Shown: one piece after another, positions 36,404 to 45,523 of the stretch
How the letters are laid out: every line of letters begins with the position of its first letter
How positions within the stretch are numbered: the first letter of the stretch is position 1
Assembly (NCBI RefSeq): GCF_030540765.1
Contig: NZ_JAUOEL010000005.1
Coordinates: forward strand, 1 to 64,000
Origin: Flavivirga jejuensis
GTDB lineage: Bacteria; Bacteroidota; Bacteroidia; Flavobacteriales; Flavobacteriaceae
Length of the DNA: 64,000 nt
Direction: 5' to 3'
Notes under the pieces: generated by a model
What the model saw: the letters and a program-made list of their open reading frames with translations, nothing else
Told to the model about the DNA's origin: nothing
The model's database searches: none
Translations under genes and position numbers: made by a program

Positions 36404-37342
36404 TTACCAATACCCTAGTTCTTTTCCTTTTTTATACCTAAGCCGTCCTAATAATTCGTATCCAACTGAATTAAAGTGTATTCCGTCTTTTAATAATGTT
36501 TTAGGAGTTTGATTTTTATCCATTCTTTCTAAATCTTCACTAGTCGGATATTCTCTGTCATTTGGCAATAACTCAAATTCAATTGCATCATATATTGCTT
36601 TCTCAGACATATATTTTTTTAAATCAATAAGTTTTCTACCATATTTCTCTTTTATAGGTTTAACTGTTTCAGAATTACCATTTCCATGAGAAGTGATAAT
36701 TATGATGTTTTCATCACCTTTATGGTTTACAAATTGATTTATTTGATTGAGTAAATCCTCAGGGTTTTCATAACCGCCATTCTGTCCAATAAACATTGTC
36801 GCAATTCCTTTTGTTTCTAATGAAAGTTGTGTTACGATATTAGTGTTAGGTTTTGTAGTGTATGATTCAGAACTTCTTCTATTTCTTTTAATTGAATATT
36901 TTTCTGTCTTTGAGTTTCTTTTTAGCGTGCATTCAATACCATTAATGTAGCATGGGTTTAAACCACCTTCACCTTGAATAAGAGGATGAATATTTTTATT
37001 ATTGTAAGAGCTATAAATTCCGTTTGGAATTTCAACACTTAATCCATTAGCAGGTATTGTTATAGCATCTTTTATATACATTGGAATCCCCCCTTGTCTT
37101 GCTCCAATTGTTAAAGTGTTTTCTCCACCAACACCTCTGTTTTTTACAATCCAATTTCCCTTTAAAAGTTTTAAAGTAACATTTGACATAGTTGTTCCTT
37201 CACCTCCAGCGCCAGCTATTAAGGAATCTCCAATATCTATTAAAATTTTATCCCCCTTGTATTTATTGTTCTTATCGAAAGAATTGATTGACAAAAGGAT
37301 TATTAGAAAAAGTAAATGTTTTGGTAGTTTTTTTAAAATCAT
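36404..37342 (-). CDS. SGNH/GDSL-family hydrolase, secreted
   Basis: The 312-residue protein has an N-terminal hydrophobic segment (residues about 5-20). SGNH blocks are visible: block I IDIGDSLIAGAGG with Ser40, block II GVGGENT (70-76), block III IGQNGG with Asn188, and block V DGIHFNSVGY with Asp286 and His289. A complete Ser-Asp-His set suggests an active esterase or acetyltransferase acting on an acylated glycan. A basic insertion (IKRNRRSSES) lies mid-protein. It is separated from the Wzy gene by the IS256 relic. Confidence 0.82.
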   Translation of the reverse strand: MILKKLPKHLLFLIILLSINSFDKNNKYKGDKILIDIGDSLIAGAGGEGTTMSNVTLKLLKGNWIVKNRGVGGENTLTIGARQGGIPMYIKDAITIPANGLSVEIPNGIYSSYNNKNIHPLIQGEGGLNPCYINGIECTLKRNSKTEKYSIKRNRRSSESYTTKPNTNIVTQLSLETKGIATMFIGQNGGYENPEDLLNQINQFVNHKGDENIIIITSHGNGNSETVKPIKEKYGRKLIDLKKYMSEKAIYDAIEFELLPNDREYPTSEDLERMDKNQTPKTLLKDGIHFNSVGYELLGRLRYKKGKELGYW

Positions 37343-37507
37343 TCTTTAATTTATTTTCGAATTAGCAATAATAAACCATCCCGACACAGAGCGAGCATCG
37401 AGGAATCCTTTAGATTAACTAAACTCTATTTTTTATTTCATTAGAAATTGAAAAATCGTCCATCAAATCTGATAATGGTTGTAATATCATTAATTCTATA
37501 TTACCAT

Positions 37508-38497
37508 TTAATTAATATGATTTTTTAAATTTCTTAAATAATATTGTAAGTTTAAAATACCTAAAGGAGATACCCATATTAGTATTATTTTAAGCTTCAT
37601 TAGAAAAGAAACTTTAGCAGTCAACATGTTTAAAGCACCAGAAGTAAGATTAGATGAATAAAAGTTCACTTCTTCTTTGTGTTTTTTCATTTGATTCGCT
37701 TTATACATACTTTGTAAAGCATAGAAATTAGTCCACCACAAATGAAAATCTAGAGCCTTATTAACTTTTGGTGTTCTTAAAATCAACTTCTTTTTAATAT
37801 TATAAATTGCCTTAAAAGCGTTATCTATTTTACGAATATTAAAACTTGTCGTAGCTGAATCAAAGTTATCTTTCCTGTAGTAATAGACTTTTCCATAACC
37901 CAAACCTACTTTATTGGCTATTTGAGATACTGTTGTTATGAAATTCAAACCTTCTCCCATAAAAAAATCAGTAGGAAATGTGATATTATTATCTCTTAAT
38001 AAACTTACCTTATATATTTTATTCCAACAACCTATTGGTATTTCTGGATATAATAAAGTACATGTTGCTTCTTCTGAAGACAAAACTGTAAATGACTTAT
38101 CATTCGATACGTCAACATCCTTTGTATTTGAAACATATTTCGACATGCAAAATTCTGCCCCAGTATTCTTGACAATGTAAAGCATATAATCTACAAAATT
38201 GGGCAATATAATATCATCACTGTCAACAAAAACAACATAATCTCCTGTAACTTTATTCAAACCAAAATTACGAGCACATGAAACTCCAGAATTCTCATTA
38301 TGGAATACTTTTATTCTAGAGTTTCTTAAAGCGTATTCATCAGAAATTTGTCCTGACTTATCGGTACTTCCATCATTAACAATTAAAATTTCAAGTCTTT
38401 TATATCTTTGATTTAAGACTGAATCTAAACATTCCCTTAAGTATTTATCCACATTATACACAGGAATTACTATAGAAATGAGGCAACTACTTTCCAT
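37508..38497 (-). CDS. Glycosyltransferase family 2
   Basis: The 329-residue GT-A glycosyltransferase has the nucleotide-binding start SIVIPVYNVDKYLRECLDSVL, then ILIVNDGSTDKSG and the metal-binding DxD-type motif VFVDSDDIILP. The C-terminal third is more hydrophobic and basic, as in membrane-associated family members. Sugar specificity is unknown. It lies one base from the pyruvyltransferase gene. The 165-base gap downstream (37343-37507) has no convincing gene. Confidence 0.9.
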   Translation of the reverse strand: MESSCLISIVIPVYNVDKYLRECLDSVLNQRYKRLEILIVNDGSTDKSGQISDEYALRNSRIKVFHNENSGVSCARNFGLNKVTGDYVVFVDSDDIILPNFVDYMLYIVKNTGAEFCMSKYVSNTKDVDVSNDKSFTVLSSEEATCTLLYPEIPIGCWNKIYKVSLLRDNNITFPTDFFMGEGLNFITTVSQIANKVGLGYGKVYYYRKDNFDSATTSFNIRKIDNAFKAIYNIKKKLILRTPKVNKALDFHLWWTNFYALQSMYKANQMKKHKEEVNFYSSNLTSGALNMLTAKVSFLMKLKIILIWVSPLGILNLQYYLRNLKNHIN

Positions 38498-38498
38498 A

Positions 38499-39581
38499 TT
38501 AGTTAATGTTATTTTTTATAAACTCAATAGAAAAGTTTCTTCTTGACGATATAAACTCATTTGCTTCACTAAAATTAACTTCATTAGATACCAATTCTTC
38601 AGAATTAATTACTCGATCGGATAAGTTTAGATCACTCAATAAATTTAACATCCTAGAATTAGCTTTACCTTTTCTAGAGAAAAGGTGAAAGGGTTTATTA
38701 AAAATAATAGAAAATGAAAGTCCATGAAAAGAATTGGTTACAACAGCTTCTGAATTTTTAATCAGTTTAACAAAAGCTTCTGGACTTGCATTCCAAAAAT
38801 ATTTATCTATATCTAGGAAATAATCTTCTATATTGGTATTTATTGCATAAACTTTCACATTTAATTTTTGTCCTAATTTCCTAGCATATTCGTATAAATT
38901 CTTTTGCCTTTTAAAACCATAGACCAATATGTACTTTTCTTTTGGTGTGAAATTACTTTGAGATACTATATAATTCCAACCATCATTATCAAGTAAGAAT
39001 ACTGGATCTAAAACATTAATGACATTTTTAATACCAAGGTCTTTTAAAACTTTCAGTCCATCTTTCTCTCTAATTGATACTGCGTCAAAATCATTAATTA
39101 ACTCTCTATATCTATCAACTTGATTATAAGGAACTTTAGGCATGGCTAAGCTGGCTGCATAGGATATTTTTTTTGACTCTTTTGGAGCGAAAGTTAAAAA
39201 AAATGAATCATCCTTACCATTTAAAAGCTCTTCACAGTTCCAAATTTGATCACTTCCTGCAAAATAGTAATCAGCCTTTGGGACTTTTCTCTTTAAATCA
39301 TTTAAATTCTTGTATTGATCTTCTGAGAGTGGTATATGTTTTGAAATGAACTTCCCAAACCTCCATTTTCCATAAATCCAATCTGGCAATCTAAATACTT
39401 CTCGAATAATCCTTATAAACAAGGATCTATTGGATTTTGTATAATATGGAGGATTGTAATCAATTACTCTTGCATCTAAACCCAACTCTCTTAACTTTGT
39501 ATTTAGTGCGTACGTTTGAAGAACTGCTCCATAATTTAGTGGACGATGACAAGTAATTGTAAACGATTTTTGTTTTTTCAC
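38499..39581 (-). CDS. Polysaccharide pyruvyltransferase family protein
   Basis: The protein has about 360 residues and the PF04230-type pattern. FTITCHRPLNYGAVLQTYAL at the N-terminus, YFAGSDQIWNCE, ISYAASLA, and TNSFHGLSFSIIFNKPF at the C-terminal donor region are the usual landmarks. It is expected to add a pyruvate ketal from phosphoenolpyruvate to a sugar on the nascent glycan, giving negative charge. The frame opens with a GTG at 39602. A second GTG at 39581 puts KKQKSFTITCH at the N-terminus, which fits the family better. A 161-base gap separates it from wzx. Confidence 0.85.
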   Translation of the reverse strand: MKKQKSFTITCHRPLNYGAVLQTYALNTKLRELGLDARVIDYNPPYYTKSNRSLFIRIIREVFRLPDWIYGKWRFGKFISKHIPLSEDQYKNLNDLKRKVPKADYYFAGSDQIWNCEELLNGKDDSFFLTFAPKESKKISYAASLAMPKVPYNQVDRYRELINDFDAVSIREKDGLKVLKDLGIKNVINVLDPVFLLDNDGWNYIVSQSNFTPKEKYILVYGFKRQKNLYEYARKLGQKLNVKVYAINTNIEDYFLDIDKYFWNASPEAFVKLIKNSEAVVTNSFHGLSFSIIFNKPFHLFSRKGKANSRMLNLLSDLNLSDRVINSEELVSNEVNFSEANEFISSRRNFSIEFIKNNIN

Positions 39582-39742
39582 TATTCTATATTTAATTAAC
39601 ACTTTATATTTCGATATTTTTCTTATTAGGTTAAATGCAAAAAAGGCCGTAAATTATTCCAATAGTATAAGATTAAATCTCCTCTTAATATATACAAAAA
39701 CATACCTAAAATCAGTACTTAAGTAATAATAAACAGTTTCCA

Positions 39743-41191
39743 TCAATTATTTATAAAAAAGAATCTATTTCGATATAGTAATATTACACCAACAATAGTA
39801 AGTATAACCCTAATTAACAACCCCAAATTACTGCCAAATAAAAAATCACCGAAAATTAAGCAATTAAGTAAAACGGCTAATAAAATAATTGCATCTTTTA
39901 TAAAAACCCACAAAGAAACACACTTTATTTTCAAAAAGAACCTAACATTTAAATAATTTATTAAGAACAAAATAAAAGAACCAATAATAAAAGAATATGC
40001 GGCTCCACTCATTAGATACTTAGGTATTAAAAATAAATTTAAAGTAAAGCTAACTAATCCAACAACAATTGTAATTAAAGCTATAGAATATGTTTTTCTA
40101 GTATAATAAGCGTAATTAACGTAAGAGTTATAAGCAAATAAAAAATATGACCCCATAATTAATAATTGAAAAATTTTATAGCCTTCAAAATATTCTACTG
40201 GAGCTACTATTCTAAAAATTAAATCAGCGTGAAGTATTAACAAAATACAAACTATTAGGAATACAAATGATAATAACTTAACTCTTTTCTCTATCAATAA
40301 ATAAGATTTAGTTCTCAAATAGTCCTGAAATATTGGGACCCATGATTTATTTACAGCACCTATTAAAACTGGTAAAACAAAACTTAAATTAGACGCTAAA
40401 GAGTATATTCCAGTAGCAGAAATACTAATATAGGCACCTATTATTATTCTATCAAACTGCCTTAAAACAAGATTAGATATTAGGTGAGGTATTAATGGCA
40501 CTCCAAAAGAAAAAGAATATAGTATCAATTCTTTATTTTTTGTAATTGAAACTTTAAATAAATCTTTAAACCTAAACAAAACAATAAAACAAAAAATAAC
40601 AGATATAAACAACCTACTTAGAAACTGCCCCAACAGTTCATTTCCTTTAAAAATGGTCAACATTAATACTATTGAAATCAACACACTACCACCTGAAGTT
40701 ATTAAAGAGTTCACAACATAACTTCCACTTACTCTTTTACCTAGTAAGGTAGATTGATAAAAACCTATGAACCCCATAAAAAAAACATCTACAATGCATA
40801 TGTAGTAATATTTTGTATTCAATCCTAAAATAGAAGAATAATCAAAAATTACTTCACTAACAATTAACACTAAACTAAAAACAAATGAAAATACAGTTAT
40901 AAATTTCAGATTTACCTGAATAAAAAGATCTTCCTTTTCCTTTTTTTCAAAAAGTCTTTGAGTAACTGCTCCAGGAAAATTAATTGTTAATAGCACAATT
41001 AAGAAACTATAAAAAAGTTGATAAATAGATAATACACCATAATCTTCAACATTGAGTATTCTTGAAAATATTGGAATAGTTAAAAATATAAGACCTTTAT
41101 TCAAAAAATCACCAAAGGTATACAAGAAAGTATCAATAGTAAATTTATTAACTGAAAGCACCTTTTTTTTTAGCTCATTAAAATCAATCAT
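39743..41191 (-). CDS. Wzx-type polysaccharide flippase
   Basis: The protein of about 482 residues has 12-14 predicted membrane helices in the MOP/RfbX superfamily pattern, beginning FLYTFGDFLNKGLIFLTIPIFSRIL and with GVPLIPHLISNLVLRQFDRIIIGAYIS mid-protein. It should flip lipid-linked repeat units to the periplasmic face. The ATG at 41191 is preferred over a TTG at 41200. The start lies within a short cytidylyltransferase remnant whose stop is at 41184, so wzx was probably once coupled to that lost gene. Confidence 0.88.
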   Translation of the reverse strand: MIDFNELKKKVLSVNKFTIDTFLYTFGDFLNKGLIFLTIPIFSRILNVEDYGVLSIYQLFYSFLIVLLTINFPGAVTQRLFEKKEKEDLFIQVNLKFITVFSFVFSLVLIVSEVIFDYSSILGLNTKYYYICIVDVFFMGFIGFYQSTLLGKRVSGSYVVNSLITSGGSVLISIVLMLTIFKGNELLGQFLSRLFISVIFCFIVLFRFKDLFKVSITKNKELILYSFSFGVPLIPHLISNLVLRQFDRIIIGAYISISATGIYSLASNLSFVLPVLIGAVNKSWVPIFQDYLRTKSYLLIEKRVKLLSFVFLIVCILLILHADLIFRIVAPVEYFEGYKIFQLLIMGSYFLFAYNSYVNYAYYTRKTYSIALITIVVGLVSFTLNLFLIPKYLMSGAAYSFIIGSFILFLINYLNVRFFLKIKCVSLWVFIKDAIILLAVLLNCLIFGDFLFGSNLGLLIRVILTIVGVILLYRNRFFFINN

Positions 41192-41276
41192 TCTTTTCAA
41201 AAAAAGGTAAAGTAACTTTATTTTTCACTCTTGTTCTTCCTTCTCTAGCTGGAATTACTACGCCTAAATTTTTCAT
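41184..41276 (-). pseudogene. Cytidylyltransferase N-terminal remnant
   Basis: A 30-codon minus-strand frame from an ATG at 41276 reads MKNLGVVIPAREGRTRVKNK and ends after FFEKND. IPARxGSTRVKNK is the nucleotide-binding loop at the start of acylneuraminate/CMP-sugar cytidylyltransferases. Here the rest is gone and Ser of the loop is Arg. The frame overlaps the wzx start. A deletion left only the first 25 or so family-like residues, so no activity is expected. Confidence 0.6.
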
Positions 41277-41405
41277 TATATTTATATATTATTAAAATAA
41301 CTATTTTCACCTACATACAGGCTCCCCTTTTGACACACTTTAACATTATAAATAAAAATTAGGTCTTCTTAACAAGAAATAAATGCTATTATTTTTGTCG
41401 CAAAA

Positions 41406-41522
41406 CTAAATTCTTTTTTTTAACCTACAATAACCCTCTACCAAATCTTTGTCAAAATCCCATTGGGTATAACAACCACCATCTATTAATGTACAATCTA
41501 ATATTTTTGTGTTATTTATCAT
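41406..41522 (-). pseudogene. HMGL-like aldolase N-terminal remnant
   Basis: A 38-residue minus-strand frame from an ATG at 41522 begins MINNTKILDCTLIDGGCYTQ and continues WDFDKDLVEGYCRL before a stop at 41406. ILDCTLRDGGY.T.WDFD is the catalytic start of the HMG-CoA-lyase-like TIM-barrel aldolases, where the D of TLRDGG binds the metal. These occur in some capsule clusters making unusual acids or sugars. The Arg of LRDGG is Ile here and the remaining roughly 250 residues are missing, so it is a dead fragment. Confidence 0.65.
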
Positions 41523-41540
41523 GTATATTTTTTTTGACCA

Positions 41541-41636
41541 CTAATCAAAAACTCTATTGATTTCTGTTAAACAATCTCTAAAATCATCATGGCGCATTTT
41601 AAACATTATGGTAAAACCAAATCGTTTATTTAAATG
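41541..41636 (-). pseudogene. Unidentified C-terminal gene fragment
   Basis: A 31-codon open stretch without a start ends at a stop at 41541 and reads HLNKRFGFTIMFKMRHDDFR, then DCLTEINRVFD. It looks like the end of a soluble enzyme, and lies 19 bases upstream of the aldolase remnant on the same strand. I do not recognise the family. The DNA between 41637 and 41794 has only a 60-codon TTG-started frame that I consider non-coding. Confidence 0.35.
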
Positions 41637-41794
41637 TCATCTCATCTGTCCTTGATAATGGGCTCTCTCTACTATTGTTTTTAACTATATTTATCACATT
41701 AAGCAAACAATAGTAAATTCTTGGAAATCTAAAAGATTTATATGTTGAGATTACTACTGTTCGCATTTCAATAAACCATAAATATAGCTTAAAA

Positions 41795-42440
41795 TTAAAG
41801 ATTTTCAATCATTAATAAACTCGAAGGCACAATATTTACATCACATAATGATTCCGTTTTCCCTTCCCATGTTAAAATTTATTTTTCAGAAGTAGTTGGG
41901 TCTAAAATAATTCTTATTTTATCTGCAGCTACATCTAAGTTTAAACTACATTTATACCATCCATCATCTAAACTTTCTATTGTAGTGTGTACATTTTGAA
42001 AATCTTGAGTGCCTTTATACCCTTTAACTTTACCATTCTCCAAATCAAAAACAACATCTACTCTATTGGGATAGACTCCTTGTATTCTTAATCCCATTAA
42101 AGTGCTTTTATTATTTAATTTTTGCCTGTTTTTCGATAAATTAGAATTGACTATTTATGCTCCCAACATAATATTCCTTTTTGAATCCAATAATGTTTTC
42201 ATATACGGCTTGATTATTACTACTAATGTCTTTTTTTATATTATAATTTTCAACTATATAATTGACTAAATAAGGAGCTATTTTTCGACTTCCAAATTTG
42301 TTTAAATGTGAAAATATATAAATTGAGATTTATCTTCACCACCATAAACTCCAAATATAATTATAACCAAAATAATTGTAATATATGTACTCCATCTAAA
42401 AGATTATAGATTGTTTATTTAGTAACGAAAATCTGATAGC
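41795..42440 (-). pseudogene. Decayed second copy of the MBOAT-SGNH-beta-domain module
   Basis: In minus-strand order it contains three pieces of the intact genes at 42453-45514. First (42440-42312) is the MBOAT C-terminus FRWSTY...VIIIFGVYGGEDKSQFIYF. Then, joined directly, comes the SGNH block V region FSHLNKFGSRKIAPYLVNYI (intact: FTHLNKFGNRKLAPLFLDSI). Last is the beta-type domain GLRIQGVYPNRVDVVFDLENG...DDGWYKCSLNLDV, broken by an in-frame TAA after TTSEK, with homologous text ILTWEGKTESL...IVPSSL continuing to 41797. Several other stops occur. The remnant records a tandem duplication followed by a roughly 1-kb deletion. Confidence 0.8.
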
Positions 42441-42452
42441 ACATTTTTTAGT

Positions 42453-44030
42453 TTATTTTTTATTCTCTTTATAATTGTTTTTTTCAAATCTAAGGCTTTT
42501 TGGTACTATCAAGATATCATTATTATCATTTGTTACGCCTTCCCATGATGAAGCTTTTCTACTATTATTTGTTGGACCCAATATTACGTTAATTTTACTA
42601 TCACCAACCTTTGCTGACAAACTACACTTATACCAACCATTACCTAAAGGTTCGATATTTGCTTTTTGATTGTCAAAATTTCCTGCTTTAGAAACCCCTC
42701 TTATAGTTCCGCTATCCAAATTAAAAAGGGCATCAGCTCTATTTGGATAAACACTAACAATTCTCAACCCCAAGTAGTTGTCTAAATCTCCTTTTTTTGC
42801 AATGACGCTAACTCTATAGTCTTGGTTTATCTGTGTATTGTTATTTGCTAATTGTATATAAGAATTTTTTGTATTTGTATTTCTAGAAATTCGGTATACC
42901 TCCTGATCCTGATCAAATTTTAAATTTAATTTATTTAGCGTTGACCTAACTCTGCTCCATCCAATGATGTTGTCGTTAATTACATTTTTAAATTTTGGTA
43001 ATTTAATTTTTTCATTCTCATTTTGGGCATTAACAGTATTCTTTTTAATACTAAACATTGAAGTAATTGAGTCCAAGAATAATGGTGCTAATTTTCTATT
43101 CCCAAATTTATTTAAATGAGTAAAATCACTAAAATCATCAAGAGTTAAATTAATACTATTAAAAACCAAGTTGAAGTTAATATGCTTAGCATCATTAGAC
43201 TTTAAAAGGTTTTCTATGTATTTCATTTTTCCAAATCCCTCCTCATCACTATAAATCATATAAAGTGCGGGAGCTGTAACAAATAATAAATTTATGCCTT
43301 TTTCTTTACAGTTTTTAATAATGCCCAAAATCATTTTTTCACTTAGATCATCTATTTTTATCTCTTTCGCATTATTAATCTTTTTTGAGTACTGAGAAGC
43401 AATATCATAGTAATTTAATTTAGTTTTTTTTTCGTTATCATCTAATTTATGTGTGTCATTAAGTTGAAAACCATTGGCATTTGCTTTCTCTAAATATCCT
43501 AAGCTGTTATATGTTTTAACCCATTCATCCGTCAGCTCATCATGAAATCTAATAGTGGAACTCAAAACTTTAGGGTATTCTTTGATTTCAAAAAATTTAT
43601 TAACGGTTTGAAAATAATTCGTTGAATACTCAATTTCGTCTAAGCCAGCCATTTGTAAAAACTTAAGCTTTTCTTCATCATAATCCTTAAACTGCCAAGG
43701 TGAAATTTCTATAACCAAAAGTTGCTTTGGATAAGAATACTCATTATCAATCAACTTTTGAAATATTGCATTTGTTAAAAAAAAGTGATGAGCCCATCCC
43801 CCAATGTTAATACTCGTTGTGTTTAAAACACTATCTACATATGTTGTATTATAGTCTGTTTGGGAAAGTGAATTACCCATAAGCATAATATCAAACTTCT
43901 CCTTTTTATTGAAAACTCTATTATATGTATAATGAAAACGCTCATCTTGAATGCAGTATCTATCAATAAATTTAATTATTAAAACAGTTATTATTAATAT
44001 TAATAATGATTTTGTAAATAGCTTAAACAT
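42453..44030 (-). CDS. SGNH (AlgX/DltD-like) O-acylation protein with C-terminal beta-type domain
   Basis: The 525-residue protein has an N-terminal membrane anchor (about 5-21). The SGNH-like domain has Ser54 in MGNSLSQTDY and the pair Asp302/His305 in SDFTHLNKFG. Proteins of this type partner with MBOATs and move acyl groups to periplasmic glycans. Residues about 400-515 form an extra domain, DYRVSVIAKKGDLDNYLGLR...VYPNRADALFNLDSGTI...NGWYKCSLSAKV, homologous to the C-terminus of the lipoprotein at 46929 and the decayed copy at 41795. That domain resembles carbohydrate-binding or phage-fibre beta-sandwiches with an NGWY(R/K)CS motif. It lies 14 bases after the MBOAT gene. Confidence 0.85.
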   Translation of the reverse strand: MFKLFTKSLLILIITVLIIKFIDRYCIQDERFHYTYNRVFNKKEKFDIMLMGNSLSQTDYNTTYVDSVLNTTSINIGGWAHHFFLTNAIFQKLIDNEYSYPKQLLVIEISPWQFKDYDEEKLKFLQMAGLDEIEYSTNYFQTVNKFFEIKEYPKVLSSTIRFHDELTDEWVKTYNSLGYLEKANANGFQLNDTHKLDDNEKKTKLNYYDIASQYSKKINNAKEIKIDDLSEKMILGIIKNCKEKGINLLFVTAPALYMIYSDEEGFGKMKYIENLLKSNDAKHINFNLVFNSINLTLDDFSDFTHLNKFGNRKLAPLFLDSITSMFSIKKNTVNAQNENEKIKLPKFKNVINDNIIGWSRVRSTLNKLNLKFDQDQEVYRISRNTNTKNSYIQLANNNTQINQDYRVSVIAKKGDLDNYLGLRIVSVYPNRADALFNLDSGTIRGVSKAGNFDNQKANIEPLGNGWYKCSLSAKVGDSKINVILGPTNNSRKASSWEGVTNDNNDILIVPKSLRFEKNNYKENKK

Positions 44031-44044
44031 GGTTTCTTTTTAAT

Positions 44045-45514
44045 TTAAAATTGAAAGTATATAAACTGCGATTTGTCTTCACCACCATAAACGCCGAATA
44101 TAATTATAACCATAATTACTGCTACATAAGTACTCCATCTAAAAATTATCGATTGTTTATTTAGGAGTGAAGCAACGCTTTTTCGGTTATGTATTACTTC
44201 AAAAAATAATAACAATACCATAAAAACTAATAATATTACTAAATTTCCCTTTTCTAAGCCTAGTTCATAAATTTGGTCTGTGAACAAAATAATAAAGTTG
44301 TTATCAAAAATACTTCCTATTAAAGTCCAAGCATTAGCAAATGTATCAGCTCTAAAGAACACCCAAGCAAAACATACTACAATGAAGGTTATTGATGCAA
44401 AAAACAAGCGGTTAGAGAATGAATTTTTATCTAAACCTAATGATTTATATAGCTTTATACGACTTTTGTAAGTTGCTTTTTCTAAAACCATTATTAAACC
44501 ATGTATAGCGCCCCAAATGACAAAATTTATAGCAGCTCCGTGCCATAAACCACTAACTAAAAACACTATAAACAAATTTGCATATGTTTTGTATTTTCCT
44601 TTTCTACTGCCACCCAATGGGATATAAACATAATCTCTAAACCAAGTTGATAAAGATATGTGCCAACGTCTCCAAAATTCAGTAATTGATTTTGAAAAGT
44701 AAGGGCTATCAAAATTTTTCATTAAATCAAACCCCATAGTTCTAGCAGTTCCAATAGCAATATCTGAGTACGCTGAAAAATCACAATATATTTGAAAAGC
44801 AAATAGAATTGTAGCTATAATGGCTTCAATCCCTTTATAATCATTTGGACTGTTATAAACTTGATTAACAATTATTGCGGCTCTATCGGCAATAACCATT
44901 TTTTTAAATAAACCAAAAGCTATCAGAAGAAGCCCAGACTTTATTTGAACATAATTAAATTTATAGGTTTTATAAAATTGTGGTAATAAATGTGATGCTC
45001 TTTCAATGGGTCCAGCAACTAATTGAGGAAAAAATGCTACAAAAGAGAAAAAGGCTAATGCATTGTTTGTAGATTTTAATTGATTTCTATAAATATCAAT
45101 AGTATAACTTAAGGTTTGAAACGTATAAAAGCTTATGCCTACTGGAAGGATGATATTTAAAGTTGAAATTTCAATATTTTTACCAAAAAGAGTGAAGGCA
45201 TCTACAAAAGTGTCAATAAAAAAATTAGTGTACTTAAAATAGACTAAAAAACCTAAGTTTACGAACAAACTAATAGCTAAAAAACTTTTTCTTTTACCTT
45301 TATTCTCTGTTTTATCTATAGCTTTACCTACTAAGAAATCAACCAATGAGCTTATTACAATGAGAATTAAAAACCTCCAATCCCACCAACCATAAAACAC
45401 ATAGCTCGAGATTAATATTAACACATTCCTAAGAGTTAAATTTTTAGCAAGAGCCCAATAAAGGATAAAAACTATTGGAAAAAAAACGGCAAAATCAATG
45501 GAGTTAAAAAGCAT
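44045..45514 (-). CDS. MBOAT-family O-acyltransferase (AlgI/DltB-like)
   Basis: The 489-residue polytopic enzyme has about 10-12 helices and starts MLFNSIDFAVFFPIVFILYWAL, like AlgI. Conserved parts are INPVGISFYTFQTLSY-type text (ILPVGISFYTFQTLSYTIDIY), FPQLVAGPIERA, MKNFDSPYFSKSITEFWRRWHISLSTWFRDYVYIPLGG, and the catalytic-His region FLVSGLWHGAAINFVIWG. It passes acyl groups, probably acetyl, across the inner membrane to an SGNH partner that loads them on the polysaccharide. It is flanked by two SGNH-type genes. Its tail is duplicated in the pseudogene at 42312-42440. Confidence 0.95.
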   Translation of the reverse strand: MLFNSIDFAVFFPIVFILYWALAKNLTLRNVLILISSYVFYGWWDWRFLILIVISSLVDFLVGKAIDKTENKGKRKSFLAISLFVNLGFLVYFKYTNFFIDTFVDAFTLFGKNIEISTLNIILPVGISFYTFQTLSYTIDIYRNQLKSTNNALAFFSFVAFFPQLVAGPIERASHLLPQFYKTYKFNYVQIKSGLLLIAFGLFKKMVIADRAAIIVNQVYNSPNDYKGIEAIIATILFAFQIYCDFSAYSDIAIGTARTMGFDLMKNFDSPYFSKSITEFWRRWHISLSTWFRDYVYIPLGGSRKGKYKTYANLFIVFLVSGLWHGAAINFVIWGAIHGLIMVLEKATYKSRIKLYKSLGLDKNSFSNRLFFASITFIVVCFAWVFFRADTFANAWTLIGSIFDNNFIILFTDQIYELGLEKGNLVILLVFMVLLLFFEVIHNRKSVASLLNKQSIIFRWSTYVAVIMVIIIFGVYGGEDKSQFIYFQF

Positions 45515-45523
45515 GTGTATCTT

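Noticed and set aside
37430-37507. Small frame ending FSISNEIKNRV downstream of the GT2 gene
   Set aside because: Only about 23-30 residues, no family match and no start context. It could be a remnant but cannot be supported.
41626-41808. 60-codon minus-strand frame started by TTG
   Set aside because: It overlaps the end of the decayed beta-domain copy, has no recognisable domain and lies in a stretch of remnants.
41879-42097. Independent 72-residue protein with the NGWYKC-type domain
   Set aside because: Homologous sequence continues on both sides beyond its stop and start, so it is a piece of the decayed module rather than a gene.
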